From Fidelibacterota bacterium (GTDB lineage Bacteria > Fidelibacterota > Marinisomatia > Marinisomatales > Marinisomataceae), in contig BPEH01000006.1 of the NCBI GenBank assembly GCA_019654715.1, positions 1-35,893 of the forward strand: a stretch of 35,893 bases of DNA. The letters are read 5' to 3'. How positions within the stretch are numbered: the first letter of the stretch is position 1; every line of letters begins with the position of its first letter. Shown one piece after another: positions 25,788 through 34,552 of this stretch. The notes under the pieces are model-generated. The model had not been told where the DNA came from, did no database searches, and was given only the letters and a program-made list of their open reading frames with translations. The position numbers and the translations under genes are program-made.

Positions 25788-26683
25788 CTTCTACAATAAA
25801 AATTAATTTTTTCGAACCTCTTTTACCCCAAACCATTTTAGTCTTTAAGGTTTGGTAGTAATCGTAATCATTAAATGTGATAAATTTTAAATGGTTTTTT
25901 GCTTGTCTAATCTTTACAATAGATTCATCGGTAAAAAGTTCAATATGTTGTCCGTCACAAATTAATTTTAATTCTTTTTCTGAATGACCATTAAATCGAA
26001 ATTCGATTTCTACATCAGGAGGTAAAACTAATGGTCTTGATGTTAGAGAGTGAGGAGCAATTGGAGTAACTATAATAGAAAAAACATCTGGTTGTACAAT
26101 TGGACCTCCAGATGATAAAGAATAGGCAGTTGACCCCGTTGGGGTACTGATAATAATTCCATCTGATTTGTAATCACTAACGTGTTTACCATTAATATAA
26201 AGATCAAGGGAAGTTACTCGATATGCTACTTTATTTTGAACAACGAAGTCATTAATAGCAAAATAAGTATTGTTATCACTATTGTGAGAAATTTCTGCAT
26301 TTAATACTAAACGATCTTGAATACTAAATTCTCCATTTCTAACTGAATCTAATTTTTCTATTAATTCATCTGGAACAATCTGAGCAAGAAACCCTAATCC
26401 TCCGATATGAACACCTAAAACAGGAACCATTGGATTGCAAAAGAGACGAACTCCAGAAAGTAGCGTACCGTCTCCACCTAAACATAGTAGGAAATCTACA
26501 TTAGGGGGATTATCATGATCATATAATGTATAATTGCTTGGAAGAGAGTCTAGGTTTTCTAAACCTTGGGGTAAAAACAATTGCAAATCATTATGGTTTG
26601 CCCATTGTCCAACATCGCAAAACTAGTGCTGGTATTTCTTTTTTCCCAACATTAGCCCAAACAGCAAAACTTTTTGGTTTCAT
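25756..26683 (-). CDS. nadK: NAD kinase, one frameshift near the N-terminus
   Basis: NadK phosphorylates NAD to NADP. The 276-codon main frame holds CLGGDGTLLSG, the kinase GGDG motif, and LGVHIGGLGFLAQI. It also holds FAINDFVVQNKV, YKSDGIIISTPTGSTAYSLS and GGPIV, all NAD-kinase signatures. Its N-terminus lacks the first strand. The missing part lies upstream in another frame: MKPKSFAVWANVGKKEIPAL from an ATG at 26683, followed after one base change near 26620 by DVGQWANHNDLQLFLPQG. The full product is about 308 residues. It starts 5 bases after the small basic protein gene. Its 3' end overlaps the start of the membrane protein gene by about 32 bases. Confidence 0.92.
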
Positions 26684-26688
26684 TTTAT

Positions 26689-26784
26689 TTATCTATTTTT
26701 TTTCTTATGTCTATCTGCACGTAAACGTTTTTTGCGTTTATGTGTATTCATTTTTCTTTTTTTTCTTTTTTTACCGCAAGGCAT
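26689..26784 (-). CDS. Very small basic protein of the AURKAIP1/COX24 (mS38) type
   Basis: This is a 31-residue product of which more than half is Lys or Arg: MPCGKKRKKRKMNTHKR, then KKRLRADRHKKKNR. The pattern (M-x-x-GKKRKK, THKRKKRLR, RHKKK) matches the small AURKAIP1/COX24-domain proteins annotated in Bacteroidota and relatives, related to mitochondrial ribosomal protein mS38. It is therefore likely a small-subunit ribosome-associated peptide, but direct evidence in bacteria is limited. The gene lies between the HU gene (13 bases away) and nadK (5 bases away) on the same strand. Confidence 0.75.
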   Translation of the reverse strand: MPCGKKRKKRKMNTHKRKKRLRADRHKKKNR

Positions 26785-26797
26785 TAAATGCTCCTAT

Positions 26798-27087
26798 TTA
26801 ATATTCAATCAATTTATCGTTGACAGTATTTTTCATTAGTTTTGAAGGCTTAAAAACTGGAACATAACGCTCTGGAAGATATACAGGATCTCCAGTAGCT
26901 GGATTACGTGCCTTTTTAGGCATTCTATGTTTAACTGCAAATGTTCCAAAACCTCTTAATTCAATCTTTTCATTCTTGCTTAAGGTAGAATAATTTCCTT
27001 AAATGAATCATTAAGTACAGCTTCTACTTCTACCTTTGTTAAACCAGTATTTGCTGATACATTATCAATTATATTTTGTTTAATCAT
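26798..27087 (-). CDS. HU/IHF-family DNA-binding protein, one frameshift
   Basis: This is a nucleoid-associated histone-like protein. The first frame gives MIKQNIIDNVSANTGLTKVE and VEAVLNDSFKEII. A one-base change near 26990 moves to the frame LSKNEKIELRGFGTFAVKHR, then MPKKARNPATGDPVYLPERY and VPVFKPSKLM. GFGTF and the ARNPATG beta-arm tip are HU/IHF signatures. The joined protein is about 96 residues, normal length. A GGAAATAGAGAT stretch precedes the ATG. Such a gene is usually important for growth, so the break is most likely a consensus error in the AAGGAAAT region. Confidence 0.9.
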
Positions 27088-27108
27088 ATCTCTATTTCCT
27101 TTATGACT

Positions 27109-28875
27109 TTATTCTGTAAATAATACTAATTTTTGTCCAGGATAAATAGCAGAACTTCCTGGATTCATTTGATTCCATTCTCTAATCTTTTTTGCGCTGG
27201 TATTATATTTTTCAGCAATATATCCAAGTTGATCTCCAGATTTGACAGTATAAAAAAATTCTAGCTGACACATTACTGGATTGATCTATATTTTTACCGA
27301 CAAACAATACTAATTTCTGTCCAATGCTTATCAAATGATTATTTGGATTCATTTTATTCCATTTTCTAATCTCACTTGCTCTTGTATTATATTTCTCAGC
27401 AATAGCTCCAAGTGTATCACCTTTCTTAACGGTATAACTAATCTTCTCAGGATAGTTAGAATAAATTCCACCTTTTACTGGAATTTTTAATCTTTTTCCT
27501 ATGCTTAATCGATCATTTTTTAGATTGTTAATTGTCATTAAATCTGAAATCAAAACACGATATTTTGAAGCAATCGTTGATAGATTTTCACCCTTTTTTA
27601 CACGATGTTCTACTTTTTGAGTAGCAAATCTCTCTGTTTCTGGTAATGCATTAAATGTCTTATAAAACTTATCTTTTTTCCATAAGGGATTCTCAATATA
27701 TAATCTCCATTTGAAGGTGTTGCAGATTGTCTTAATTCAGGGTTTAAATATTTAATAGTACTTGTTTTTTTTTTCTGCAGATTTTGCAATAACAGCCAAA
27801 TCGGCACTTTTTTTAATAATAACTTCATCATATTTAAGTGGGTTTTGGGTTTTGGAATCTTAAATCCATATTTCTCTGGATTCTTCAAAATAATTGCAGA
27901 AGATAGAAAATATGGTATATAGTTTTTGGTATCTTTAGGCAATGAATATAATTGCCAATAATCTGAGGTTTCATGAAGATTTACCGCACGATTAACTCTT
28001 CCTGGACCAGTATTGTATGCAGCTAATACCAAATACCAATCTTCAAATTCTTTATATAAGTCTTTAAAATATTCAACTGCTGCTTCTGTAGATTTAAGAA
28101 TATCTTGACGTTCATCAACATACCAAGTTCTTTCCAGTCCATATTGTTTTCCTGTTGAATACATAAATTGCCATAACCCTACTGCTTTTGCTCTAGATAC
28201 TGCTTTTGGATCAAGACCTGACTCAATTATAGAAACAACAATTAATTCTTCAGGAAGATTATTTTTCCCCTAAAATTGGCAATATTATATCCTTGTATTG
28301 TACATATCTCCTAAGCCAAATATTAAATCCTTTTCTACCTTTGCCTTGAAAATATCTAATATAACTTTCTACTTGGGAATTAGTAACTATTGGAATATGC
28401 CCTTCTCGATCTCAAGAATAGTAAATTTTGTTGTTCCCATTTCAACTGATTCATTTTCATCTGCCCTCTCTACAACCTGTTGTCGAATAAGTTCGGCATT
28501 CAATATCTGGCTAGAATTTTTCAAAGTATTGAGTGTGGTAGAATAAACTTGAATAAAATCATTTTGGAATTTTTCAAATTCAATTTTATCAAGCTCATTA
28601 CGAACACCAATTTGTTCAACGTCTGATAGCAAATCAAAAATCTTCTTAATATTATATATAACTTCGATTGTATCTTGATTGATATCTGCAATAACAGCAT
28701 CAGAAAGAAATTGTTTTGCTTCATCCAAAATAGGTGAAATATTATTAATACTTCCAGAAAATGCAATATCACTAGTATTCATAAATGGTTTTTTTTCATT
28801 ACCATTTATCAAGTCTTGGGCAAAAATATTTGTAACCAAAACTATTACTAAAAAGTATAATTTAAATTTCTTCAT
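27109..28875 (-). CDS. MltD-like membrane-bound lytic transglycosylase with three LysM domains, frameshifted
   Basis: This enzyme cleaves peptidoglycan glycan strands with formation of anhydro-muramyl ends. The start MKKFKLYFLVIVLVTNIFAQ (ATG at 28875) is a signal peptide. A 150-residue helical region leads to IPIVTNSQVESYIRYFQGKG and RKGFNIWLRRYVQYKDIILP. The transglycosylase domain follows: VSIIESGLDPKAVSRAKAVG with the catalytic Glu, then LWQFM, VDERQDILKSTEAAVEYF and LAAYNTGPGRVNRAV. The C-terminus carries three LysM repeats, with YTVKKGDTLGAIAEKYNTRA as the clearest. At least five frame breaks fall between 28390 and 27235; restoring them gives about 588 residues. This matches MltD/DniR architecture. 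rfaE2 lies 40 bases upstream and the HU gene 21 bases downstream. Confidence 0.87.
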
Positions 28876-28915
28876 AAAACTTGCCAAATTATATTGAAAC
28901 TCGATGACAATCAAG

Positions 28916-29386
28916 TTAGTGTTTTTTTATTTGATTGATATAATGAGTGGAGCTATGTCCCGGATGAAAATCTAATATTTCTACTTTTCCTCCATTTTTT
29001 ATTACTTCTCGAGCACCAACAACGTCTTCGATTGTATAATCTCCACCTTTTACTAAAACATCTGGCATAATTGATTTAATTAGATTAAGTGGAGTTTGTT
29101 CCTCGAAACTGATTACATAATCAACAACTTTTAATTCTGATAATATAAGTCCTCTATCTTCAAGTTTATTAATTGGTCTAGAAGGACCTTTTAATTCTTT
29201 AACTGAATTATCTGAATTGATTCCTATCACCAATATATCACCGAGCGTACTTGCTTCACTTAAATATCGTGTATGCCCAACATGTAAGATGTCAAATACT
29301 CCATTTGTAAATACTATTTTCTGAGAATTTTTTTTACAATCTCTTATTTTGGTAATTACATTCTTTAGTTGATAATTATGATTCAT
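28916..29386 (-). CDS. rfaE2: D-glycero-beta-D-manno-heptose 1-phosphate adenylyltransferase (stand-alone RfaE2/HldE C-domain)
   Basis: RfaE2 forms ADP-heptose for LPS core synthesis. The frame is open further upstream, but family alignment starts near MNHNYQLKNVITKIRDCK, so I chose the ATG at 29386 (156 residues). The nucleotidyltransferase HxGH motif is in FTNGVFDILHVGHTRYL. VIGINSDNSVKELKGPSRPI follows. KGGDYTIEDVVGAREV is the RfaE2 signature. The gene overlaps plsC by 11 bases. The sugar-kinase half (RfaE1) is not in the window, so this is the single-domain form found outside Gammaproteobacteria. Confidence 0.93.
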   Translation of the reverse strand: MNHNYQLKNVITKIRDCKKNSQKIVFTNGVFDILHVGHTRYLSEASTLGDILVIGINSDNSVKELKGPSRPINKLEDRGLILSELKVVDYVISFEEQTPLNLIKSIMPDVLVKGGDYTIEDVVGAREVIKNGGKVEILDFHPGHSSTHYINQIKKH

Positions 29387-30083
29387 CGTTTTGTAATTTA
29401 ATAATCTCTTTTTTAATAGAATTAGTAATATTTTTGCGATCTTCATATTGTTTATTTTCTGTAATAATAGGTTTACCAAAATTGACAACTATTTTGTTAG
29501 AATTTTTTCTAAAATTTTTTGTATTCCACCAATCAAAAGAACCCATAATATAAACTGGAATAATAGGCAATCCTGTATTAATTGATAATACAGCTGCTCC
29601 CTTCTTAAAACTTTTTAATTGATTCAAATTTGATCGTGTTCCTTCTGGAAAAACCACAACTGATCTCGGGGTATTTTTAATATCAGATTTTAATTCATCT
29701 AACGAATCAATAGCATCATTAGTATTTTTACGATCTACAAATATAGAACCTGATATACTTAAGATTGATTTGAAGATTGGAATTCTTTCTAATTCTTTTT
29801 TTGCAACAAAAACCAAATATTTATTTACAGCTACAAAAAGTACTGGAAAATCCATAAATGATGAATGATTTGGTGCAAAAATATAGTTTTTATTATCCTT
29901 TATATTTTTCTTTCCTCTTATTTCTAGTTGAACTCCTGAGGTTTTAATCAACATTTCTGACCATTTTATGCTATAATATTTAAAATTATTTTTATTATTT
30001 GATAGTTTGATAGAAATAATTGAACCTATACCCAAAAAGAAGGTCCAAAAAAAGACATTAAGACTAATCCAAATTCTTCTCAA
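29376..30083 (-). CDS. plsC: 1-acyl-sn-glycerol-3-phosphate acyltransferase
   Basis: PlsC adds the second acyl chain to make phosphatidic acid. The 235-residue protein has an N-terminal hydrophobic segment (about 8-25). Motif I is NHSSFMD (the NHxxxxD catalytic pair, about residue 73). IFVDRKNTND follows. Motif III is VVVFPEGTRSNLNQLKSFKK, and LPIIPVYIMGS comes next. The start is a TTG at 30083, placed directly after the serS stop; no nearby ATG fits. The reading frame is intact and it overlaps rfaE2. Confidence 0.92.
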   Translation of the reverse strand: MRRIWISLNVFFWTFFLGIGSIISIKLSNNKNNFKYYSIKWSEMLIKTSGVQLEIRGKKNIKDNKNYIFAPNHSSFMDFPVLFVAVNKYLVFVAKKELERIPIFKSILSISGSIFVDRKNTNDAIDSLDELKSDIKNTPRSVVVFPEGTRSNLNQLKSFKKGAAVLSINTGLPIIPVYIMGSFDWWNTKNFRKNSNKIVVNFGKPIITENKQYEDRKNITNSIKKEIIKLQNDES

Positions 30084-31349
30084 TTATTTAATCTCCGCTA
30101 ACCCAGTATAAGGCTGCAAAGATGATGGTATGCTAATTGAACCATCTTTCGTTTGGTGTGTTTCAAGTAAAGCTGCAAGAACTCTTGGTGTTGCAAGACC
30201 AGATCCATTTAAAGTATGAACATAATTAATCTTATTATTTTCATCCCTAAATTTGATATTCCCTCTTCTGGCTTGAAAATCTTCAAAATTGCTACAAGAT
30301 GAAACTTCCAACCATTTCTTTTCCCCTGGAGCCCATACTTCTAAATCATAACACTTCGAAGCTGCAAAACTTAAATCTCCACTACATAATTCAACAATCC
30401 TATAATCTAAATCTAGCATATCTAAAATCTTTGCTGCTTGTTTAGTTAAACTTTCTAATTCTGAATATGAATCTTTAGGATGAACAAATTTTACCAATTC
30501 TACTTTGTTAAATTGATGTACTCTCAACAATCCTCTAGTATCTTTACCATAAGAACCTGCTTCTCTTCTGAAACAACCTGAGTATGCCAAATAATATTTT
30601 GGTAAATCAGATAAATTTAATATTTCATCTTTATGTATATTAGTCAATGGCACTTCAGCAGTAGGAATTAGGTATAAATCATCTTTTTCTATATGATACA
30701 TATCTTCACCAAATTTTGGTAACTGACCAGTTGTATTTGCAGAACCTGGTTTTACTAAGAAAGGAGGGAAAATTTCAGTATAGTCATAATTTTTTAAATT
30801 ATAATCTATCATAAAATTAATAAGTGCACGCTCAAGTAAAGCTCCATTTCCTTTATATAAAGGAAAGCCTGTACCACTAATCTTTGCACCTATTTCAAAA
30901 TCTATTAAATCTAGATCTTTAACAATATCAACGTGGCTTTTTGGTTTGAATTTTAATTCTTTTTTTGAAGAACATTCTTTGGAAATAACATTATCAATAG
31001 GAGATTCTCCAATTGGTACAGATTTGTGTGGCATGTTTGGAATCTGAAGAAGCATATCTCTAAGTTGTTGAGACTTAGTACGTTGTTCATTTTCTAATTC
31101 TTTTATTGTATTAGATAATTTCTTTAAATCTTCAAATACTGATTTATCAGCACTCTTTTTGGACTTTAATTTTCCAATTTCTTTTGATTGTTTATTCTGT
31201 TCTGATTGAAGATCATTAAGTTTTTTAGTCAAATCTCTGAGTTCAGAATCAGATTTAACAATATTGTCTAAACTAATAGATTTATCTTTCTTTGATAATT
31301 CTTTTGCAACAGAGGATTTATCATCACGAATTTTTTGTATGGATATCAT
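30084..31349 (-). CDS. serS: Seryl-tRNA synthetase
   Basis: SerS charges tRNA-Ser, and tRNA-Sec where present. The 421-residue protein is intact. Its N-terminal coiled-coil arm (about 25-100) is rich in Lys and Glu. Class II motifs follow: TTGQLPKFGEDMY, motif 2 with FRREAGSYGKDTRGLLRVHQ, VSSCSNFEDFQARR, and motif 3 with LNGSGLATPRVLAALLETHQ. Length matches the bacterial enzyme. It lies 3 bases after the unknown membrane-anchored gene. Confidence 0.98.
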   Translation of the reverse strand: MISIQKIRDDKSSVAKELSKKDKSISLDNIVKSDSELRDLTKKLNDLQSEQNKQSKEIGKLKSKKSADKSVFEDLKKLSNTIKELENEQRTKSQQLRDMLLQIPNMPHKSVPIGESPIDNVISKECSSKKELKFKPKSHVDIVKDLDLIDFEIGAKISGTGFPLYKGNGALLERALINFMIDYNLKNYDYTEIFPPFLVKPGSANTTGQLPKFGEDMYHIEKDDLYLIPTAEVPLTNIHKDEILNLSDLPKYYLAYSGCFRREAGSYGKDTRGLLRVHQFNKVELVKFVHPKDSYSELESLTKQAAKILDMLDLDYRIVELCSGDLSFAASKCYDLEVWAPGEKKWLEVSSCSNFEDFQARRGNIKFRDENNKINYVHTLNGSGLATPRVLAALLETHQTKDGSISIPSSLQPYTGLAEIK

Positions 31350-31352
31350 TTG

Positions 31353-32574
31353 CTATAATTTACTTAATTCTTCTACAATATTAACACTTATCGTTTCAAG
31401 TATAAAATCGTTTTCATCAATAATTTCTATTTTATAATTACCAAAATCATCAATATTAAATTGGCTAAAATAATAATCTGATATTGGATTGAAATAGAGT
31501 TTTTTATCGTACAAATATCTATCATCAATAGAAATTTTTGCAGTAAATATCTTTTTTTCTAAGTCAATGCGATTTGAGAATCCATAAATAAATACTTTAT
31601 CATTTATTTTATGATGTTCGCTCCCTAGAAAAAAATTGTAACGTAATTTCTTATTTTCTAATGCCCACTTCAAAGATTTATCAAAATAATCTTTTTTTTT
31701 CATTGAAAAAATCTTCATAAAAATTTGCATTATTAATTAGAACAGATTTAAACTGATTTTTCTCAAAAAAAGTTCTTTTTGATATATTAGCTATATCCTC
31801 TTTAGAATCAATTTTAACTCCAAAAAGTGGAGACAATTTAATTAAAGAATCAAAATTTTGATTATTACCAATAGAAAGAATTAAGGCAGTATTTTGAGAA
31901 TAAATTTTTCTAACAAATAATTCTAACCATTTATCTGATATAATATGATTTGGAAAATTATCAAAAATAACTAAATCATATCTTTTAAACCAAAAATCTT
32001 TGAAATCATGAATCCCCGTTTCGAAATCAGGTATAAAATGATCGAAATCATTTGCAACATGACTAATAATAGCCATTGAGTTAAAATTCAAGTTACCACT
32101 AATAATTGCAATCTTTGGATTGTCTGACTCTAAGCTTACATTAAAGCTATATCTATTATTTGCAATATTGTCTTCAAGCTTCAAGCTAGAAACTTTGACA
32201 TCGAACTTTGATTTAAAATCAATATTATCCCTTAATAAAAATGATTGGAAATAAACTTTTTGGTTAGATTTCAAACTAATCTGGTCTGAACCAATAAGAT
32301 TATTAGCATTTGAAAGACTGACCTGAACAGTTTCATCTCCATTAATATTTTGGATTTCAATATCAATATATATTGATTTTTGATCAGATCTGTTAGGATA
32401 TACAATAATATTTTTTATTGCTAAATCGGTGATTATATCCTCTGAAACTATTTCATTTTCTACTACAATATCTTTATCAATATCTGAATCATCAATAGAA
32501 TTATTGATTATATAATCAACAGAAAATATTGTTAGCAGAATAAACAGAAATAAATAGATATTATTTTTTCTCAT
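31353..32574 (-). CDS. Unrecognised membrane-anchored protein, CARDB-like and amidotransferase-like regions, one frameshift
   Basis: I do not recognise a named family. The start MRKNNIYLFLFILLTIFSVD is one membrane anchor or signal. An acidic linker follows (about 24-48). Residues about 50-150 look like an all-beta CARDB-type domain (IYIDIEIQNINGDETVQVSL and later DNIANNRYSFNV). Residues about 150-260 are alpha/beta (PKIAIISGNLNF, FKRYDLVIFDNFP, NTALILSIGNNQNF) and resemble the catalytically dead GATase-like domains that accompany CARDB in aerotolerance-type proteins. The C-terminal part (VFIYGFSNRIDLEKKIFTAK, YKIEIIDENDFILETISVN) is another beta region. Two open pieces overlap across a run of nine A at about 31692-31700. 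Adjusting that run by one base joins them into about 406 residues. It sits between tsaD and serS. Confidence 0.65.
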
Positions 32575-32576
32575 TT

Positions 32577-33557
32577 TTATAATACTATTCCTCTTGAATA
32601 AGCAGAAAAGTCTATTCCTGTTTTAACAGACTTAGTATTTATTTTTTTTTCTCCTAAAAATGCAATCATATCTGCATTATCAGTACAATATTTTAGGGAA
32701 GGAAAAAGGATCTTTTTATCCAATTGTTTTAGTTTCTCTCTTAATCTTTTGTTTGCTGCAACTCCACCACAAATAATACCAGTATCAATTTTAAAATCAT
32801 CCATAGCTTTATTTAATTTAATCACTAAAGTATCTACAATAGCTTCTTGGTAACTAGCAGCAACATCATTTGGTGAATATTTATCATTCTTTTTTATATA
32901 ATTAATCAAAGCAGTTTTTAAACCACTAAAACTAAAATTATAACTTTTATGATGTATCATAGGGCGAGGAAAATCAATCAACTTATGATTTCCACCTTTT
33001 GATAACTTTTCTATCTCTGGACCACCAGGATAATCTAGACCCAATGTCTTTGATCCTTTATCAAATGCTTCTCCACATGCATCATCCAAAGTTTCTCCTA
33101 AAAGATTATATTTAGAATTAGATTGAACTATCCAAAGCTGTGTATGCCCACCTGAAACAAGTAAATTAATAAAAGGAGGTTTTATTGAATCGCCAAATTC
33201 AATAAATACAGAATTAAGATGTGCTTCAAGATGATTAATAGGAATTATTGGAATATTCAATCCTTGAGATAGTCCTTTTGCAAAAGAAACTCCAGATAAT
33301 AAAGAACCCATTAATCCTGGACCATTAGTTACAGCAATAGCATCCAAATCAGAATAGTTTAATTTAGATTCTTTTAGAACTCGTTTAGTAATTTGAGGTA
33401 AAAATTTTTCATGTTCTCTTGATGCAATTTCAGGAACAACTCCTCCATATTTCTTGTGTATATATTGGGTTTTATTATAACTAGCAAGAATTTTGTAGTT
33501 ATCACAAATTGCTACACCAGTTTCATCGCAAGATGTTTCTATTCCAAGAATAATCAA
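32577..33557 (-). CDS. tsaD: tRNA N6-adenosine threonylcarbamoyltransferase TsaD
   Basis: TsaD performs the last step of t6A37 synthesis on ANN-decoding tRNAs. The 326-residue ASKHA-fold protein is intact. It starts LGIETSCDETGVAICD. It also shows EIASREHEKFLP, the metal-binding NHLEAHLNSVF, LLVSGGHTQLWIV, GEAFDKGSKTLGLDYPGGP, FSFSGLKTALINYI and ICGGVAANKRLREKL. The start codon is a TTG whose last two bases are shared with the TGA stop of the ybbR-like gene (TTGA), so translation is probably coupled. TsaB, TsaC and TsaE are not in the window. Confidence 0.97.
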   Translation of the reverse strand: MIILGIETSCDETGVAICDNYKILASYNKTQYIHKKYGGVVPEIASREHEKFLPQITKRVLKESKLNYSDLDAIAVTNGPGLMGSLLSGVSFAKGLSQGLNIPIIPINHLEAHLNSVFIEFGDSIKPPFINLLVSGGHTQLWIVQSNSKYNLLGETLDDACGEAFDKGSKTLGLDYPGGPEIEKLSKGGNHKLIDFPRPMIHHKSYNFSFSGLKTALINYIKKNDKYSPNDVAASYQEAIVDTLVIKLNKAMDDFKIDTGIICGGVAANKRLREKLKQLDKKILFPSLKYCTDNADMIAFLGEKKINTKSVKTGIDFSAYSRGIVL

Positions 33558-34552
33558 TTTTCTTTGATTGGTTCTTCCCTATCAACAACAAGAATTTCTA
33601 AATTATTTGGAGTCAAATTTTCCCATTTAGAAATACTATCAGGAATTTTAACACTAGGAGAATAAAACTGTTTTTTAACATTCCAATCTTTAAAATCAAT
33701 TGTAACTAAGATATCTTCAGGAAGAATATTTGCAACCGCATCGAGTCCTCCAACTACAGTTAAAGATACTTGATTAGGTTTCACAAAAACCTCAACATCA
33801 TCTGGTTTATTAAGAAGTTGTACTGGGATACTTGTAACATTCTCTTCGGTAATAGGCTGAATATTAATATATCCTTGAACTTTCTTTGGATCAAAATCAA
33901 CTAATTTATTTGGATTAATAATTGATAATTCTTTCTCTATTGATGCCATTAGGTTTAATAAAGTATCTTTTTGAGTTTTCACAAATTTAATACTATTTAC
34001 AATTTCTTGCGGTCCACCGATATTAATAGAGTTTGGAATAAAATTTTCATCGCCAACCTGTATATATCCTGATTCTGTTGAAATAAATACTTGTGATTGA
34101 ATTGGTACTTTTTTTACCAAATATTGATCTAAATTAATTACAATATTTTTTGGAGAAACAACTTCTACAAATTGTAGACCCAAAGAAACTGGTAAAACTA
34201 TCTTTGTTGGATTATCTCGATAATATTCATTTAAATTAAAATTATATTGATCAGCAATACTACTTAAATCAATAATTGCTTTATAATCATCATAGAAATT
34301 CTCAAACAATGCAAGCCATATAAATGATCTACCAGATCCTCTGATTGTAACAAGAATATCCTTTGGAACTTCTTCTTTATATGTTTTTTGTTCTTGTAAA
34401 TTTCTTGCAACCAGAGGAATTTTTTGTGTTACTAAATAATCATCTTCACTCTTAATAAAAAACCAGAAAATAAATGCTATAAGAACAGAATAAGATATTC
34501 TTCTTAATTTAGGTACGTTAGTATCTTTTGATTTGGGTATATTAATCTTCAT
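33554..34552 (-). CDS. YbbR-like domain protein
   Basis: This is a 332-residue protein with one N-terminal membrane helix (SYSVLIAFIFWFFIKSEDDY, about 20-39) followed by repeated beta-rich YbbR modules. KIPLVARNLQEQKTYKEEVP with DILVTIRGSG marks the first, VPIQSQVFISTESGYIQVG the second, and IPVQLLNKPDDVEVFVKPNQ followed by VSLTVVGG the last. In Firmicutes the YbbR protein CdaR regulates the c-di-AMP cyclase CdaA. No cyclase gene is visible here, so that role is not implied. It overlaps rpsA by 11 bases and tsaD by 4. Confidence 0.82.
   Translation of the reverse strand: MKINIPKSKDTNVPKLRRISYSVLIAFIFWFFIKSEDDYLVTQKIPLVARNLQEQKTYKEEVPKDILVTIRGSGRSFIWLALFENFYDDYKAIIDLSSIADQYNFNLNEYYRDNPTKIVLPVSLGLQFVEVVSPKNIVINLDQYLVKKVPIQSQVFISTESGYIQVGDENFIPNSINIGGPQEIVNSIKFVKTQKDTLLNLMASIEKELSIINPNKLVDFDPKKVQGYINIQPITEENVTSIPVQLLNKPDDVEVFVKPNQVSLTVVGGLDAVANILPEDILVTIDFKDWNVKKQFYSPSVKIPDSISKWENLTPNNLEILVVDREEPIKEN

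Noticed and set aside
26798-27087. Programmed frameshift in the HU gene
   Set aside because: No slippery heptamer or following hairpin was seen, and similar breaks occur in many unrelated genes nearby, so a sequence error is simpler.
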